Of a stretch of 57,995 nucleotides of DNA, positions 18,249 to 30,543 are shown in pieces (within the stretch, counting starts at the first letter, position 1; every line of letters begins with the position of its first letter). Source of the stretch: Streptococcus oralis (lineage in GTDB: Bacteria > Bacillota > Bacilli > Lactobacillales > Streptococcaceae); contig NZ_KQ969522.1 in NCBI RefSeq assembly GCF_001578935.1, forward strand, positions 432,006 to 490,000, written 5' to 3'. The translations under genes and the position numbers were made by a program. The notes under the pieces are model-generated. The model was not told where the DNA came from. It did not search any database and saw only the letters and a program-made list of their open reading frames with translations.

Positions 18249-18743
18249 TTATAGATAACATTTTTCAAAAATATATTGGAAAATAAGCATCCATAAAAAG
18301 TTCAAAATCATTGATGGGACAAGGCTGTATACGATGAAAACTGGCATCGATTCTACTGTCAATCCCATAGCAAGAGCAAGGAGATAGCTCCCTATATCAA
18401 ATAGGAAACTCATCACAACTATTGTTAACATTCTTGTCCAACGGTTTAGCAAGATTACACTATTAAATTTATGGATCGAAGCTCCTATCAAGATAAATAG
18501 AAGTGTCGCAATTCCTATCAAGTGGAAAAAATAGATATCGTACACCAAACCCACTATACAGCAATAAGCTAAATAGAAGTATTCTGATACCTCAATTGTC
18601 TCAAACAAGAGAAATAAAAACAGGAAATGACTTGCTAAGTGAAAATGTGGATAAAAGGATTCTACTAATTGACCAATATGTGCATCAATTAGCACAAGAA
18701 AAGGAAGTAAAAAGAAAATACCAACTTGTTTTAACAGTCTCAT
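18249..18743 (-). CDS. mreD: Rod-shape/elongation protein MreD
   Basis: 164-residue integral membrane protein with about five hydrophobic segments; its N-terminus MRLLKQVGIFFLLPFLVLID fits MreD. Works with MreC in peripheral peptidoglycan synthesis in ovoid streptococci, which lack MreB. It starts two bases after the mreC stop, so the two are co-transcribed. Confidence 0.9.
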   Translation of the reverse strand: MRLLKQVGIFFLLPFLVLIDAHIGQLVESFYPHFHLASHFLFLFLLFETIEVSEYFYLAYCCIVGLVYDIYFFHLIGIATLLFILIGASIHKFNSVILLNRWTRMLTIVVMSFLFDIGSYLLALAMGLTVESMPVFIVYSLVPSMILNFLWMLIFQYIFEKCYL

Positions 18744-18745
18744 TG

Positions 18746-19561
18746 CTAATTCCCCACTAACTCTACCACATGAAGATTTTTGGTATCAGCACTTAACTTT
18801 ACTGTTACTTCCTTTGTTAGATAATCACTGCTGTGTGTTGTAGCAACAACTTCTCCAACAGGGATATCCTTAACATTAAAGTTTCCGAGCCCCCCTGTAG
18901 TTACCTTGTCTCCCGCGCTAATGTCGCTGTTGCTGTTTAATTGACTAATTTTAAGCAGTTCAGACTCCTTATCATAACCAACGATAATCCCGTAAATTTC
19001 AGTAGAACCATGCAGGATTTTAACAGAAATTTTGTCTGAATTTTCGGTGTTTGTCAATAGATTGACAGTTGTTGAATGATCCTCCACCTTTGAAACACTA
19101 CCAATCAAGCCCCCGTTTGCAATGGCCAACATATTTTCAGAAGCTCCTTTTGAACTTCCCGCATCAATTGTTAACTCTTGTTTCCAAGATACTGGAGCTC
19201 GCATAATCACATCTGCTGCAATGGTTTTTGTAGCCTGTAATTTTGACTTCATATCCAGCAACTGACGTAGTTGTTCATTTTCATTTTTTAAACTTTCTGA
19301 TTGATTAGACTCCACCTCTAGTTGATAGAGCTGTTTCTTTAGACTCTCGTTTTCATTGTAAGTCTGCGTCAAATGTCCCAAATCTGATTTGAAAGTATCA
19401 AACCACTGAAAGGGTTTTTGAACAATTCTATCTACTAAGGAAATCCCATCTCCTAGTTTCGTCACAATAGCGCTTGAATAGGTTGTCACTAATAGAACAG
19501 AAACTGCCAGAACTGTGACAAAAACGATGATTAGATATTTTGATTTTTTAAAACGGTTCAT
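18746..19561 (-). CDS. mreC: Elongation protein MreC
   Basis: 271-residue bitopic membrane protein: short cytoplasmic N-terminus, membrane segment (about 8-30), coiled coil (about 60-105), then the beta-rich MreC core with GGLIGSVSKVEDHSTTVNLL and a C-terminal GDKVTTGGLGNFNVKDIPVG segment. It scaffolds the peripheral peptidoglycan machinery. The gap after ecfT is 60 bases with no clear terminator, so read-through from the ECF genes is possible. Confidence 0.94.
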   Translation of the reverse strand: MNRFKKSKYLIIVFVTVLAVSVLLVTTYSSAIVTKLGDGISLVDRIVQKPFQWFDTFKSDLGHLTQTYNENESLKKQLYQLEVESNQSESLKNENEQLRQLLDMKSKLQATKTIAADVIMRAPVSWKQELTIDAGSSKGASENMLAIANGGLIGSVSKVEDHSTTVNLLTNTENSDKISVKILHGSTEIYGIIVGYDKESELLKISQLNSNSDISAGDKVTTGGLGNFNVKDIPVGEVVATTHSSDYLTKEVTVKLSADTKNLHVVELVGN

Positions 19562-19621
19562 ATTCCTACCTTTATACTAAAAACCTGCTACTGTGAGCTT
19601 CTTATCAATCCTACAAACCTG

Positions 19622-20416
19622 CTAAGATTTTAAGAAAAATAAGAAACATCCCAGTACCAAAATCACAAGAATTGCCAGTGTATCCTTTTGACTCCATCTC
19701 AATTGTCTATACTGACTTCTACCCTTTCCTCCCTGATAACCACGCGCTTCCATGGCTATTGCCAATGAATCTGCACGCTTTAAGCTCGTCGCAAAAAGAG
19801 GAATTAAAATTGGAATCATAGCCTTTACTTTTTGAACGATGCTACCTTCGCCAAAGTCAACTCCACGAGCTTTTTGAGCATTCATAATTCTCGTCGTGTC
19901 ATCCATCAAGGTTGGAACAAAACGCAAACTCATTGATAACATGAGACCAATTTCATGAACGGGCACTTTCACGCGTTTCAGCGGTGCTAAAAGAGCTTCA
20001 ACTGCAGCTGCCAGACTCAAAGGCATGGTCGTTAATGTCAGCAAGGTTGAAAAGAAAATAATCAACACAAAACGACAGAAAATAATTCCAGCTTGTTGCA
20101 AAGCATAATCCGTTATTCTTATAAAAGAAAACTCAAATAGGACATTTCCACTTGAAATGAAAAAGAGCTGAAAAAGAGTCGTAAAAGCAATCAGGAAGAA
20201 CATGGACTTTAATCCCTGAACGAAAAATGAGAGGGAAACGCCCGATAATGCGATAAATATACCTGTCGCTACAAACAGAATGACATTGGTGAGGGGATTA
20301 TTGGCCCAAAATACAATCAAAATCAGCAGGATCATAGCGAGCAATTTACTACGTGGATCCAAGCGATGAATGATGGAATCCCCCGGTATATAACGCCCTA
20401 AAATCATACTATCCAT
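19622..20416 (-). CDS. ecfT: ECF transporter transmembrane subunit EcfT
   Basis: 264-residue membrane protein of the energy-coupling module shared by vitamin-binding S components. It has about five hydrophobic segments and the two cytoplasmic coupling motifs, ARG in [11 protein letters not shown] and ARG in [11 protein letters not shown], that contact the ATPases. Its start overlaps the ecfA2 stop. Substrate is set by S components encoded elsewhere. Confidence 0.95.
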   Translation of the reverse strand: MDSMILGRYIPGDSIIHRLDPRSKLLAMILLILIVFWANNPLTNVILFVATGIFIALSGVSLSFFVQGLKSMFFLIAFTTLFQLFFISSGNVLFEFSFIRITDYALQQAGIIFCRFVLIIFFSTLLTLTTMPLSLAAAVEALLAPLKRVKVPVHEIGLMLSMSLRFVPTLMDDTTRIMNAQKARGVDFGEGSIVQKVKAMIPILIPLFATSLKRADSLAIAMEARGYQGGKGRSQYRQLRWSQKDTLAILVILVLGCFLFFLKS

Positions 20417-21248
20417 TTAGCGACTCCTTAAACTCCTCTATCTTGATTGGCAGTTTTTTAAAAGCTACACCTCTATCTGCCAAACGCTTACAAAAAGCTG
20501 TAATTTTAGGCACACCTAACTGCACTTTTTCCATAGAGGCTACATCTTGGAAAACTTCGCTCGGTTTACCACTTTTGACTAAACGTCCCTTTTCCATAAC
20601 ATAGACCTGATCAGCATACGTAGCTACGTCATCCATCAAATGCGTTACCAGAACGATTGTCATTCCAGAAAGGTGGAGTTCTTTAAACAAGGTCATCAAT
20701 TCTTTTCTGCCCAGAGGATCTAGTCCAGCTGTTGGCTCATCCAAAACCAAGACAGTTGGCTCCATGGCTAGCATACCTGCTATAGCCACACGTCTCATCT
20801 GACCACCCGAAAGTTCAAAAGGACTGCGCTCAAAGAGTGACTCATCGATGCCTACCAAGGCTAACTTTTCACGCGCAATTTTCTTGGCCTCTTCCTCAGA
20901 AACTCCAAAATTTTGCGGTCCAAATGCAACATCTTTCAAAACAGTCTCTTCGAAAATCTGATTTTCAGCAAATTGAAACACTAGACCAACCTGCTTTCGA
21001 ATCTGGCGAATTTCTTTATTGGTTGATGTAGGGGTAATGACGGTATCGAAAACTCGAACAGAACCTTTACTTGGTACCAATAGGCCATTTAAAAGCTGTA
21101 AAATCGTTGATTTCCCACTACCTGTGTGCCCTACCAAAGCCGTATAGGAACCATCCTCAATCGTCAAGGAAACATCAGTCAAGGCTGATGAAGATAGGGG
21201 AGTCCCCTCTTGATAGGTAAAGCTCACATTTTCTAGAGTAATTCCCAT
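20409..21248 (-). CDS. ecfA2: ECF transporter ATP-binding subunit EcfA2
   Basis: 279-residue ABC ATPase with Walker [11 protein letters not shown]-loop [14 protein letters not shown], signature [13 protein letters not shown], Walker [13 protein letters not shown] and the switch His in LVTHLMDD. Pairs with EcfA1 to drive EcfT. It overlaps ecfA1 by 16 bases and ecfT by 8, so all three are translated from one message. Confidence 0.95.
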   Translation of the reverse strand: MGITLENVSFTYQEGTPLSSSALTDVSLTIEDGSYTALVGHTGSGKSTILQLLNGLLVPSKGSVRVFDTVITPTSTNKEIRQIRKQVGLVFQFAENQIFEETVLKDVAFGPQNFGVSEEEAKKIAREKLALVGIDESLFERSPFELSGGQMRRVAIAGMLAMEPTVLVLDEPTAGLDPLGRKELMTLFKELHLSGMTIVLVTHLMDDVATYADQVYVMEKGRLVKSGKPSEVFQDVASMEKVQLGVPKITAFCKRLADRGVAFKKLPIKIEEFKESLNG

Positions 21249-22060
21249 AACTTGTCCTCTAGCTCTCCTTCTGTCAAATAGCCATCCGGCAACTGATAAC
21301 CAGTCTCTCTCAAAGATTCTCTCAATTGATTAGTAAAAGGCTCATCTAACCCTATCTGGTCAAGGTCAGTCCGAGAAAAAAGTTCTCTTGGGCTGCTGGT
21401 TGACTCCACTTGGCCTTTTTTCATGACCAAGACACGATCACTCATCGCAACTTCTTCTAAGTCATGTGTAATGGAGACGACTGTCATCTGGTGATCTTTT
21501 CGAATCTCTTGAACTGTCTGAATCAGTTCTCGTCGTCCCTCAGGATCCAACATACTTGTAGCCTCATCCAGAATTAAAATAGCTGGCCTCAAGGCAACAA
21601 CTCCTGCAATAGCCACCCGCTGTTTTTGTCCACCAGATAAACGAGCTGGTTCTCTCTTCTTAAAGTCCAGCATCCCTACCAACTCCAAAGATTCAGCCAC
21701 TCTCTTTTTCATTTCTTCACGAGGAAGTCCCTGATTTTCTAAACCAAAGGCAACATCATCTTCAACAGTCGCCCCCACAAATTGGTTATCTGGATTTTGA
21801 AAAACCATACCAATTTGACGGCGTAAGTCCCAAACATTCTCAGAGGACAACAATTGCCCATCTATACAGATTTCTCCAGACTCTGCTTCAAGCAAGCCAT
21901 CAATCAAACGGATAGTTGTCGATTTTCCACTCCCATTATGACCTACAATCGAAAGCCATTCTCCCCGTTTCACGTGAAACGAGACATTATTAACGTCATA
22001 ATGTTCCTGGTCTTCCTTGTAACGAAAAGACAGATTTTTTACTTCAATAATCGATTTCAT
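21233..22060 (-). CDS. ecfA1: ECF transporter ATP-binding subunit EcfA1
   Basis: 275-residue ABC ATPase with Walker [11 protein letters not shown]-loop [15 protein letters not shown], signature [13 protein letters not shown], Walker [13 protein letters not shown] and SITHDLEE. The DEATSMLD variant is typical of EcfA1. A parS site lies in the coding sequence at 21967-21980 (residues about 27-32). Start overlaps the pgsA stop (ATGA). Confidence 0.95.
   Translation of the reverse strand: MKSIIEVKNLSFRYKEDQEHYDVNNVSFHVKRGEWLSIVGHNGSGKSTTIRLIDGLLEAESGEICIDGQLLSSENVWDLRRQIGMVFQNPDNQFVGATVEDDVAFGLENQGLPREEMKKRVAESLELVGMLDFKKREPARLSGGQKQRVAIAGVVALRPAILILDEATSMLDPEGRRELIQTVQEIRKDHQMTVVSITHDLEEVAMSDRVLVMKKGQVESTSSPRELFSRTDLDQIGLDEPFTNQLRESLRETGYQLPDGYLTEGELEDKLWELL
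21967..21980. promoter_or_regulatory. parS site in ecfA1
   Basis: GTTTCACGTGAAAC is a perfect 14-base palindrome and equals the core of the parS consensus TGTTTCACGTGAAACA; the two outer bases are C and G. It is a likely ParB nucleation and SMC loading site. Confidence 0.92.
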
Positions 22061-22602
22061 TTCGAATCAAATGTCCCTTTGAATACATGAGCGCTACCCT
22101 TGAAATAATCATAGCCAGAGTAGATAGTGAAAAACAAAGCGATATAAAGCAACAGCTGACCAATTAAATTCCAATGTAAGAGCAAAAAGATAATAGCAAA
22201 CATCTGACTAAAGGTCTTGATTTTCCCTGGCATCGCTGCTGCTAGAACTGTCCCTCCCGTCTCAACAAGTAACAAACGCAAGCCTGTCACCGCAAGTTCA
22301 CGACAGATGATAATAGCAACAACCCAAGCTGGAGCCATACCTAACTCAATCAACATGATAAAAGCTGACATAACCAACAGCTTATCGGCCATCGGATCTG
22401 CAAACTTTCCAAAGTTGCTGACTACATTCCATTTACGAGCAAGGTAGCCATCGAGATAATCTGTTATACTAGCAACTGCAAAGATGATCGCCGCTAGCAA
22501 ATGGCTGCCTTGTGAATGTCCCAAAGTCAAAATAAGAATAAAGAGAGGTATGAAGAGAATTCTACCAATAGTTAATACATTAGGAATTTGTTCTTTTTTC
22601 AT
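22057..22602 (-). CDS. pgsA: CDP-diacylglycerol-glycerol-3-phosphate 3-phosphatidyltransferase
   Basis: Makes phosphatidylglycerophosphate, the precursor of phosphatidylglycerol. The 181-residue membrane protein has the CDP-alcohol phosphotransferase motif DYLDGYLARKW...GKFADPMADK (D-x2-DG-x2-AR-x8-G-x3-D-x3-D, about residues 43-75) and about five membrane segments. It follows the RodZ-like gene after 10 bases. Confidence 0.96.
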   Translation of the reverse strand: MKKEQIPNVLTIGRILFIPLFILILTLGHSQGSHLLAAIIFAVASITDYLDGYLARKWNVVSNFGKFADPMADKLLVMSAFIMLIELGMAPAWVVAIIICRELAVTGLRLLLVETGGTVLAAAMPGKIKTFSQMFAIIFLLLHWNLIGQLLLYIALFFTIYSGYDYFKGSAHVFKGTFDSK

Positions 22603-22612
22603 TGATTTTTCC

Positions 22613-23434
22613 TTAATCTGTAGTAAATGTAAGTGTTACAGTTCCAGTCTGAGTTGTCAGCTTCGAAGTATCAATCGTTTGATTGTCCACAGTCACAGTA
22701 ACTCCCTTCACTACACCTAAAGTAATGGTAACGGGATTCTTAGTTGAAACTGTTGTTTTTGCATTCTTATTGTCTGCGGATAGTGTCACACCACCCTCCA
22801 GCTCACTTCCTGAAACACTTACCCAACTAGTTGCATCTGATACTGCCAGTTGAACAGCAGCGATTTCCTTACTCGTTTTATACCGAGCTTCAATGCGGTT
22901 TCCTTCGCCTGACACTGTAATAGTTGATTCCGTAGTAGAAGACGAGCTAGACGTCTGACTACTAGAAGATGAACTAGATGAGGTTGTTGAACTAGTTGAG
23001 TTCACAACGCTATAATTAGCCGAAGAAGGACTTGGCTGAGTTTGGATGTAGTTCCAAACATAGTAAGTCACAAAAATTAAAATTGACAAAGCAAATAGAA
23101 CGAAATAAAACAAGGGGAGATAAGACGTTTTTTTCTTATTTGATCGTCTGCGACCAGACAAGTCATCTTCATCGACATCTACCTCCTCATAAGCAATCAT
23201 ACTACCTGAATCATATGCATCCAAAACAATTCTTTCATCTAACTCCACTGCCCAGGCATATTTTCTTAAAAAAGAACGAGCATAGAAGGTACTAGGAAGT
23301 TGATCAAAATCATCTGCCTCCATAGCTTCTAGAAAATGCAACTGAATTTCAGTTTTTTCCTGCAATTCTTCTAAACTCAATCCCTGGTTAATTCTAGCTA
23401 AACGTAGAACCTCGCCAATTGTTTTTTTTCTCAT
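22613..23434 (-). CDS. RodZ-like membrane protein with N-terminal HTH domain
   Basis: 273 residues: HTH_25 domain (about 1-75, MRKKTIGEVLRLARINQGLS), an acidic/basic linker, one membrane segment (about 105-127), a Ser/Thr-rich extracellular spacer, and a C-terminal beta domain (about 165-273). This is the streptococcal RodZ layout, linked to cell elongation with MreCD. The ATG at 23434 is preferred to the one at 23443: the AAGGA site is nine bases from the former and touches the latter. Confidence 0.87.
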   Translation of the reverse strand: MRKKTIGEVLRLARINQGLSLEELQEKTEIQLHFLEAMEADDFDQLPSTFYARSFLRKYAWAVELDERIVLDAYDSGSMIAYEEVDVDEDDLSGRRRSNKKKTSYLPLFYFVLFALSILIFVTYYVWNYIQTQPSPSSANYSVVNSTSSTTSSSSSSSSQTSSSSSTTESTITVSGEGNRIEARYKTSKEIAAVQLAVSDATSWVSVSGSELEGGVTLSADNKNAKTTVSTKNPVTITLGVVKGVTVTVDNQTIDTSKLTTQTGTVTLTFTTD

Positions 23435-23469
23435 ACGTACCATTCCTTCTTTCTAGTATTAGTCATCTT

Positions 23470-24753
23470 TTAAGCTGGAAAGATTGTAAAATCAACTAGA
23501 TCACCATTATCAATCAAACGATGTCCAGCTTCGAGAACATCCTCCAAAGTAATTTCCTGTAAAATTTTCGGAAAATCAAAAATTGTTTCTCCGCGATCCA
23601 TCGGATCGTATTGAGTTGCAATAAATTCCAAAGAGTTCATGCTACTGAAAAACTCCCCAAACATCTCACTCTTAACAAGATCTAAATGTTCCTCGGTAAT
23701 ATCCGTATCACTACTAAACTGACGAATCGCTTTCCGAAATTGATGCGACAGAGAAACAGGTTCTTTGGTATCCATCGTCAATATCACAAAATGAAAGCGA
23801 CTGTTGACTTCAACCTCAAGTGACAATGACGCATCTAACTTCCCAGTCTCATATAACCTTTGAAAACGATCAGAAGTCCAACCAAACATCATCGTAAATA
23901 GCAATTTCAATAAAACATTGTAACGATAAGACTCAGCTTCTGTTATTTGCCCATTACCTCTAATCGCAACAGCAAGTTTGGGTGAAGAAACTTCCATCCT
24001 AAGATTATCTGTTTGCTTCACAGGCTGCAAGGGTAGTTTCTCTTTTGTAACTGTAAACTGTTCTAAAGTCTTCTTTTCCTTTTTCGAAAAGTATTCCTCA
24101 ACAACTGTTACATCAATATTTCCAACTAAAAACAGTGACATGTTGACAGGTTTGTAAAAGTCTGTAAAGTTCTCTTTTAAATTTGAAACTTGAATCTCAG
24201 AAATTGATTTTTCACTTCCAACAATATCTGTTGCTAAAGGAGTATCTGGATAAAGGTTGGCTAATGTTGCAAAAAATAAACGTGAGTCTGGATCGTCTTG
24301 GTACATCTCTCGTTCTTGCTGGATAATAGCCTGTTCCCTCAAAACAGACTCTTCTGTAAAATGAACATCTCCGACTAACTCATTTAGCAAATCTAAATTC
24401 TCTAATAGATGGTTAATTGTTGAAAAAAGATAGCTGGTCTTAGTAAAACTTGTAAAGGCATTACTGTCCGCACCTAATCGAGTAAACGCAGCCATTATAT
24501 CCTCAGAATTTTCTCTTTCAAACAATTTATGTTCAAGAAAATGTGCAATTCCTGCTGGATGATGACGTAAACCGTTTTCCAAGCTTGTATAAGTTGCATC
24601 TACAGAACCAAATTGAACCGTTACAATCCCATAAACCTCATTGAAATCTTGTTTAGGGAGTAAAGAAACTGTCAACCCATTTGACAATTGTGTTTTGTAG
24701 ACTGTTTCCTTTACAGCAGGATAGTATTTTTCTTCAAAAGTAACCTTTGTCAT
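23470..24753 (-). CDS. M16 family zinc metallopeptidase (catalytic, YfmH-type)
   Basis: 427 residues with the inverted zinc motif HFLEH in PAGIAHFLEHKLFE (about residue 71) and the downstream acidic ligand region, so it should be catalytically competent. Its upstream partner lacks the motif; such pairs form an active/inactive M16 heterodimer. Substrate unknown. Its start overlaps the partner's stop (ATGA). Confidence 0.9.
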   Translation of the reverse strand: MTKVTFEEKYYPAVKETVYKTQLSNGLTVSLLPKQDFNEVYGIVTVQFGSVDATYTSLENGLRHHPAGIAHFLEHKLFERENSEDIMAAFTRLGADSNAFTSFTKTSYLFSTINHLLENLDLLNELVGDVHFTEESVLREQAIIQQEREMYQDDPDSRLFFATLANLYPDTPLATDIVGSEKSISEIQVSNLKENFTDFYKPVNMSLFLVGNIDVTVVEEYFSKKEKKTLEQFTVTKEKLPLQPVKQTDNLRMEVSSPKLAVAIRGNGQITEAESYRYNVLLKLLFTMMFGWTSDRFQRLYETGKLDASLSLEVEVNSRFHFVILTMDTKEPVSLSHQFRKAIRQFSSDTDITEEHLDLVKSEMFGEFFSSMNSLEFIATQYDPMDRGETIFDFPKILQEITLEDVLEAGHRLIDNGDLVDFTIFPA

Positions 24754-26000
24754 TCTACTCCTTCCATAAAGTAAATCGCTTGTAACTTCAAACTGTTGGC
24801 AGCTTTACATACAGCTTCTTTATCGACACTCTCTAATTTTGCCACCAATCGATCAATATCAAAGCTTGATTTCCCCAATAGAGCATTCAAATAGGCTCTT
24901 TCAACCAGAGTCTGTTGATTATCTTGAGCCATCAACAAAGATCGTCGAATCATCTCCTTGGTTTGTTCAAGTTCAAAATCTGTAAAGTTGCCCTTTTTCA
25001 GATCTAGCAATTGATGGTTCATCATTTTTCTAGCCTGATTTCGATTTTCTCTATCAATACCCGCATACATCCTTAACAGACCACTAAACAAATCCAATTG
25101 ACTAGATACTGTATAGGCTATTCCAGCATTTTCACGAACATTTGTAAAGAGTTTCGAATGTGCAAATTCACCCAACAGACCATTCATGACAAGCATGGGC
25201 AAATACTCATCATCGCCATATTTTACAGGAGAATGATAGCCCATTTCCAAAATAGATTGCCCAACATTCCTCTGAACCATTCCTTCTCGTAGAACATTCG
25301 AATAAGATTGATGGTACTGGATAGTGACGCCGTTCTCTCTAGCTGTAAAGGGTAATGACTTCAGTGATTCTGTAATTTCTACTTCGTTGAAATCACCTAA
25401 GAAAAAGAAATCAATACGATCATTTTTCAGAGCATTTTGAAAGCACGTGTAGCTACTTTCCGGAGACTCATTTGAAATACTATTTCGTAAATCACTGTAT
25501 CTCAATTGAAGACGCTCATCATGAAAGAACAAGCTATCCAACTCCTTATGAGCAAAATAAAATGAATCATCCATATCAGTAGCTAAACTAGCCAATAACT
25601 GTTTTCTTTCAATTTCAAATAAAGCTGGCTCAAAAGCACCATCTTGAGCTAAGGGGGCAAATAAAGTCTGTTTCACCAATTCCAAAATTTGAGAAGTCAA
25701 GACATTCTTTTTACTTAAAAAATCATCCCTCACATAGGTAAATGTTAGATCAAGAATATGTGCCTGTCCCCTACGATAAGCACTTGTGGAAATATCTGTT
25801 CCATATAAACTTGCCAAGTATCTGCGAAATGCTTGTGATGTGGGATAAGCTTGATTTGCCTTCTCCAACATACTTGCACTTAACATGCGTCCTGCTATTG
25901 TCTCAAGAGATAAGGAAGCAGTAAAACGAATAGTGATTTTATTTGTTTTAAACTTTTTGGATTGAACAAAATGTGCTGAAATTCCAGGCACTAATTCCAT
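24750..26000 (-). CDS. M16 family peptidase-like protein (non-catalytic, YfmF-type)
   Basis: 416 residues with the M16 two-domain fold but no HxxEH motif; the place where it would lie reads SLETIAGRMLSASMLEKA. The C-terminal M16 region (YLPMLVMNGLLGEFAHSKLF, NAGIAYTVSSQLD) is clear. Likely the structural half of a heterodimer with the next gene. It begins the run of minus-strand genes down to ecfT. Confidence 0.87.
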   Translation of the reverse strand: MELVPGISAHFVQSKKFKTNKITIRFTASLSLETIAGRMLSASMLEKANQAYPTSQAFRRYLASLYGTDISTSAYRRGQAHILDLTFTYVRDDFLSKKNVLTSQILELVKQTLFAPLAQDGAFEPALFEIERKQLLASLATDMDDSFYFAHKELDSLFFHDERLQLRYSDLRNSISNESPESSYTCFQNALKNDRIDFFFLGDFNEVEITESLKSLPFTARENGVTIQYHQSYSNVLREGMVQRNVGQSILEMGYHSPVKYGDDEYLPMLVMNGLLGEFAHSKLFTNVRENAGIAYTVSSQLDLFSGLLRMYAGIDRENRNQARKMMNHQLLDLKKGNFTDFELEQTKEMIRRSLLMAQDNQQTLVERAYLNALLGKSSFDIDRLVAKLESVDKEAVCKAANSLKLQAIYFMEGVE

Positions 26001-26134
26001 ACCTTACCTCCTTACATATAGAGTTCTATTATATCACGAAAATCAAAATTTTTCTTGTTCTCTTCATAGCTTTAAAGAGTAAAACCGTTTTCATTTCAGC
26101 TAACTTTCCTTCAGCTATTTCAAGGAAAATATGG

Positions 26135-26140
26135 TATAAT
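26135..26140 (+). promoter_or_regulatory. Extended -10 promoter of yaaA-recF
   Basis: TGGTATAAT (extended -10, TATAAT at 26135-26140) lies 20 bases before the yaaA ATG. Confidence 0.7.
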
Positions 26141-26160
26141 ACCAAAGATTGAGGTGAATT

Positions 26161-26529
26161 ATGGAATACAAATTATTTGAAGAATTTATTACGCTCCAAG
26201 CCCTCCTAAAAGAGCTTGGAATTATACACAGCGGTGGCGCTATCAAATCCTTTCTAATGGAGCATCAAGTTTACTTTAATGGTGAATTAGAAAGTAGACG
26301 TGGGAAAAAAATCCGTATTGGAGATACAATTGACATTCCTGATTTAAAGATTGACATCAACTTGACACAACCAAGTTTAAAAGAGCAAGAAGAGTATCAA
26401 GCAGATAAGATTGAGAAAGAGCGAATTGCTAAACTTGTCAAAGAGATGAATAAAGGTATCAAGAAAGAAAAACAAAAAACTTCTTCGTCACCTAAGACCA
26501 AACAAGCTCCACGTTTTCCAGGAAGATAA
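26161..26529 (+). CDS. yaaA: S4 domain protein YaaA
   Basis: 122 residues with an N-terminal S4 RNA-binding domain ([36 protein letters not shown]) and a lysine-rich tail. YaaA/RlbA-type proteins lie beside recF in Firmicutes; the role is probably RNA or ribosome binding. It ends two bases before recF, so they share a message. Confidence 0.9.
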   Translation: MEYKLFEEFITLQALLKELGIIHSGGAIKSFLMEHQVYFNGELESRRGKKIRIGDTIDIPDLKIDINLTQPSLKEQEEYQADKIEKERIAKLVKEMNKGIKKEKQKTSSSPKTKQAPRFPGR

Positions 26530-26531
26530 CC

Positions 26532-27623
26532 ATGTGGCTCCAACATTTAACAATTAAAACCTTTCGAAACTACAAAGAGGCAAAAATTGATTTCAATCCA
26601 AAATTAAATGTCTTTCTAGGTCAAAATGCACAAGGAAAAACCAATATTCTAGAAGCAATCTATTTCTTAGCCTTGACACGTAGTCATCGGACTCGTACAG
26701 ATAAAAATCTCATTCATTTTGATAACGAGCAACTTCATCTTTCTGGCTTGCTACAGAAAAAAACAAGCTCTATTCCTCTAGAAATTGATTTAACACCAAA
26801 AGGGCGTGTGACTAAAGTCAATCACTTAAAACAAGCTCGCCTATCAGACTACATCGGACATATGAATGTTATCCTCTTCGCACCTGAAGATCTCCAGCTA
26901 ATTAAGGGAGCACCTTCTGTCCGTCGAAAATTTATCGACATCGAACTGGGACAAATTAAACCAATCTACTTGTCAGACTTGTCAAACTACAATCATATAC
27001 TCAAGCAAAGAAATACTTACCTAAAATCCAGCCAGAAGATTGATGAAACATTTCTGTCAGTCTTAGATGATCAGTTAGTAGAGTATGGGTGTCGTGTTAT
27101 AAAGCATCGGATAAAATTCATTAAAGACTTAGAGAAATTTGGTCAAAAAAAACACTTAGAAATTTCAAATAAATTAGAAGAGCTGTCAATATCTTATCAA
27201 TCATCTGTCAACTTCACTAATGAAGAACAGCTAACAAGTTCCTTTAAAATTGCTTTGGAGAAAAGCAGATCCAGAGACTTATTTAAAAAGAATACTGGTG
27301 TCGGCCCTCATCGAGATGACATTACTTTTTATATCAATGGAATAGACGCTAGTTTTGGGAGTCAAGGTCAACATCGTAGTCTTGTACTTTCTATCAAACT
27401 AGCAGAGATTGAACTAATGGAAAGTATTACTAATGAGTCTCCGATACTCTTACTTGACGATGTTATGAGTGAACTTGACAACACACGACAATTAAAATTA
27501 CTAGAAACCATTTCTCACTCTATCCAAACCTTTATTACAACAACAAGTTTAGATCACTTACAAAACTTACCAGAAAACCTTAGTATTTTCAATATTCAAA
27601 ACGGTAAAATTTCTGTAAATTAA
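26532..27623 (+). CDS. recF: DNA recombination/repair protein RecF
   Basis: SMC-like ATPase that helps load RecA at gaps. The 363 residues have Walker [16 protein letters not shown] (about 28-42), the signature [16 protein letters not shown] and Walker [13 protein letters not shown]. Length is normal. Converges on guaB with a shared bidirectional terminator. Confidence 0.97.
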   Translation: MWLQHLTIKTFRNYKEAKIDFNPKLNVFLGQNAQGKTNILEAIYFLALTRSHRTRTDKNLIHFDNEQLHLSGLLQKKTSSIPLEIDLTPKGRVTKVNHLKQARLSDYIGHMNVILFAPEDLQLIKGAPSVRRKFIDIELGQIKPIYLSDLSNYNHILKQRNTYLKSSQKIDETFLSVLDDQLVEYGCRVIKHRIKFIKDLEKFGQKKHLEISNKLEELSISYQSSVNFTNEEQLTSSFKIALEKSRSRDLFKKNTGVGPHRDDITFYINGIDASFGSQGQHRSLVLSIKLAEIELMESITNESPILLLDDVMSELDNTRQLKLLETISHSIQTFITTTSLDHLQNLPENLSIFNIQNGKISVN

Positions 27624-27642
27624 AATTGACAACTTTGTAAAC

Positions 27643-27675
27643 AAAAAGAACTCCTGAAATTCAGGAGTTCTTTTT
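27643..27675. terminator. Bidirectional terminator between recF and guaB
   Basis: GAACTCCTGAA-A-TTCAGGAGTTC with A-tract before and T-tract after serves both converging genes. Confidence 0.92.
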
Positions 27676-27681
27676 TACTAC

Positions 27682-29211
<1,530 letters not shown>

Positions 29212-29213
29212 CT

Positions 29214-29241
29214 ATCATACCATTCTATGAAAATTTGTCAA
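29214..29241 (-). promoter_or_regulatory. Sigma-A promoter of guaB
   Basis: On the minus strand TTGACA (29241-29236), a 16-base spacer and TATGAT (29219-29214). Confidence 0.75.
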
Positions 29242-29266
29242 TTATATTTATAACAGAAAACATAAA

Positions 29267-29303
29267 AAAACTATCCCTGTGATTCTATGGAAGAGATAGT
29301 TTT
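29267..29303 (-). terminator. Probable terminator after trpS
   Basis: On the minus strand AAAACTATC pairs with GATAGTTTT across a large internal loop, and a T-tract follows. Confidence 0.6.
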
Positions 29304-29322
29304 ACAATTCATATTTTATCTA

Positions 29323-30348
29323 TTATTTAAAATAATTTAGTCCCATTGCTCCCTTAACTTCAGATAGAGTTTGCCCTGCAACCTCACGAGCTTTTTCACT
29401 ACCTTTTTGAAGCATATTGTACACTTCTCCCATATCCTTAGCAAATTCGATACGGCGCTCACGAATAGGGCCAAGTTCCCGTTCTAATATTTCAAGTAGA
29501 TAACGTTTCGTCTTTACATCACCAAGACCACCACGTTGGTAGTTTTCTTTCATTTCCGCAATTTCAGCCGCATCTTCTGGGCGTCCAAAGACATCTAGAT
29601 AATGAAAGACCATATTTCCTTCAATTTTACCTGGATCCTCAACGCGAATATGATCCGGATCAGTATACATACTCATGACTTTTTTACGCAACGTATCCGC
29701 ATCATCTGCTAGATAAATACCATTATTAAGGGATTTAGACATTTTAGCATTTCCATCTAAACCAGGCAAACGCCCTGCTCTCTCATTTTCTGGATAAATA
29801 CCTTCTGGCTCCACCAATACCTCACAATTATAAGCATGATTAAAGGAACGAACAATCTCGCGAGTTTGCTCAATCATTGGTTTCTGATCTGTCCCAACAG
29901 GAACATAATTAGCCTTGAAGGCAGTAATATCTGCTGCTTGCGCAATTGGATAAACCAAAAATCCTGTCGGAATACTTTCTCCAAACCCTTTTTGAGCAAT
30001 CTCTGTTTTTACTGTCGGATTTCGTTCCAAACGAGCTAGTGACACCAAATTCATATAGTACATAGATAATTCAGCCAACTCTGGAATCTGACTTTGAATA
30101 AAGATAGTTGATTTACTTGGATCTAATCCAACTGCTAGGTAATCCAAGGCAACATTCCCAATCGATTCTACAATCGTTTGAGGGTCTTTGGCGTGATCTG
30201 TCAATGCTTGTTGGTCCGCCAAAAAAACAAACATCTCATACTTGTCTTCTTCCTGCAGTAATACTCTATTTTTTAGACTCCCAACATAATGTCCAATATG
30301 CAGTTTTCCTGTTGGGCGATCTCCTGTTAAAATAATGGGTTTCGTCAT
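29323..30348 (-). CDS. trpS: Tryptophanyl-tRNA synthetase
   Basis: Class I synthetase of 341 residues with the HIGH-type motif [10 protein letters not shown] (about 14-23) and the KMSKS motif [11 protein letters not shown] (about 200). The upstream 195 bases show a TATAAT and a GAAGGAG site but no T-box features. Confidence 0.97.
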   Translation of the reverse strand: MTKPIILTGDRPTGKLHIGHYVGSLKNRVLLQEEDKYEMFVFLADQQALTDHAKDPQTIVESIGNVALDYLAVGLDPSKSTIFIQSQIPELAELSMYYMNLVSLARLERNPTVKTEIAQKGFGESIPTGFLVYPIAQAADITAFKANYVPVGTDQKPMIEQTREIVRSFNHAYNCEVLVEPEGIYPENERAGRLPGLDGNAKMSKSLNNGIYLADDADTLRKKVMSMYTDPDHIRVEDPGKIEGNMVFHYLDVFGRPEDAAEIAEMKENYQRGGLGDVKTKRYLLEILERELGPIRERRIEFAKDMGEVYNMLQKGSEKAREVAGQTLSEVKGAMGLNYFK

Positions 30349-30543
30349 TTTTTTCTCCTTCGAAATGGTCTCTTTAATTATAGCATTTTTTTGTTAAAAT
30401 AACAGAAAATTATTTAAATCAAACAACTAACTCTTTGTAAATGAACCTGTAAACTTAATTGACATAAAATTGACAAACAAAAATTTGAATATTTCTCTCT
30501 TTTCTAGTAGAATAAATGTATTACATATTATAGGAGAAAAACA

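Noticed and set aside
22919..23010. Ser/Thr codon repeat in the RodZ-like gene as a possible mobile repeat
   Set aside because: It is a low-complexity extracellular spacer typical of this family, in frame.
25286..25293. TTCGAATA within the M16 gene as a combox
   Set aside because: It lies inside a coding sequence with no gene start nearby and matches only 7 of 8 bases.
30349..30543. T-box riboswitch upstream of trpS
   Set aside because: No specifier stem, T-box sequence or terminator is visible; only a plain promoter and ribosome site.
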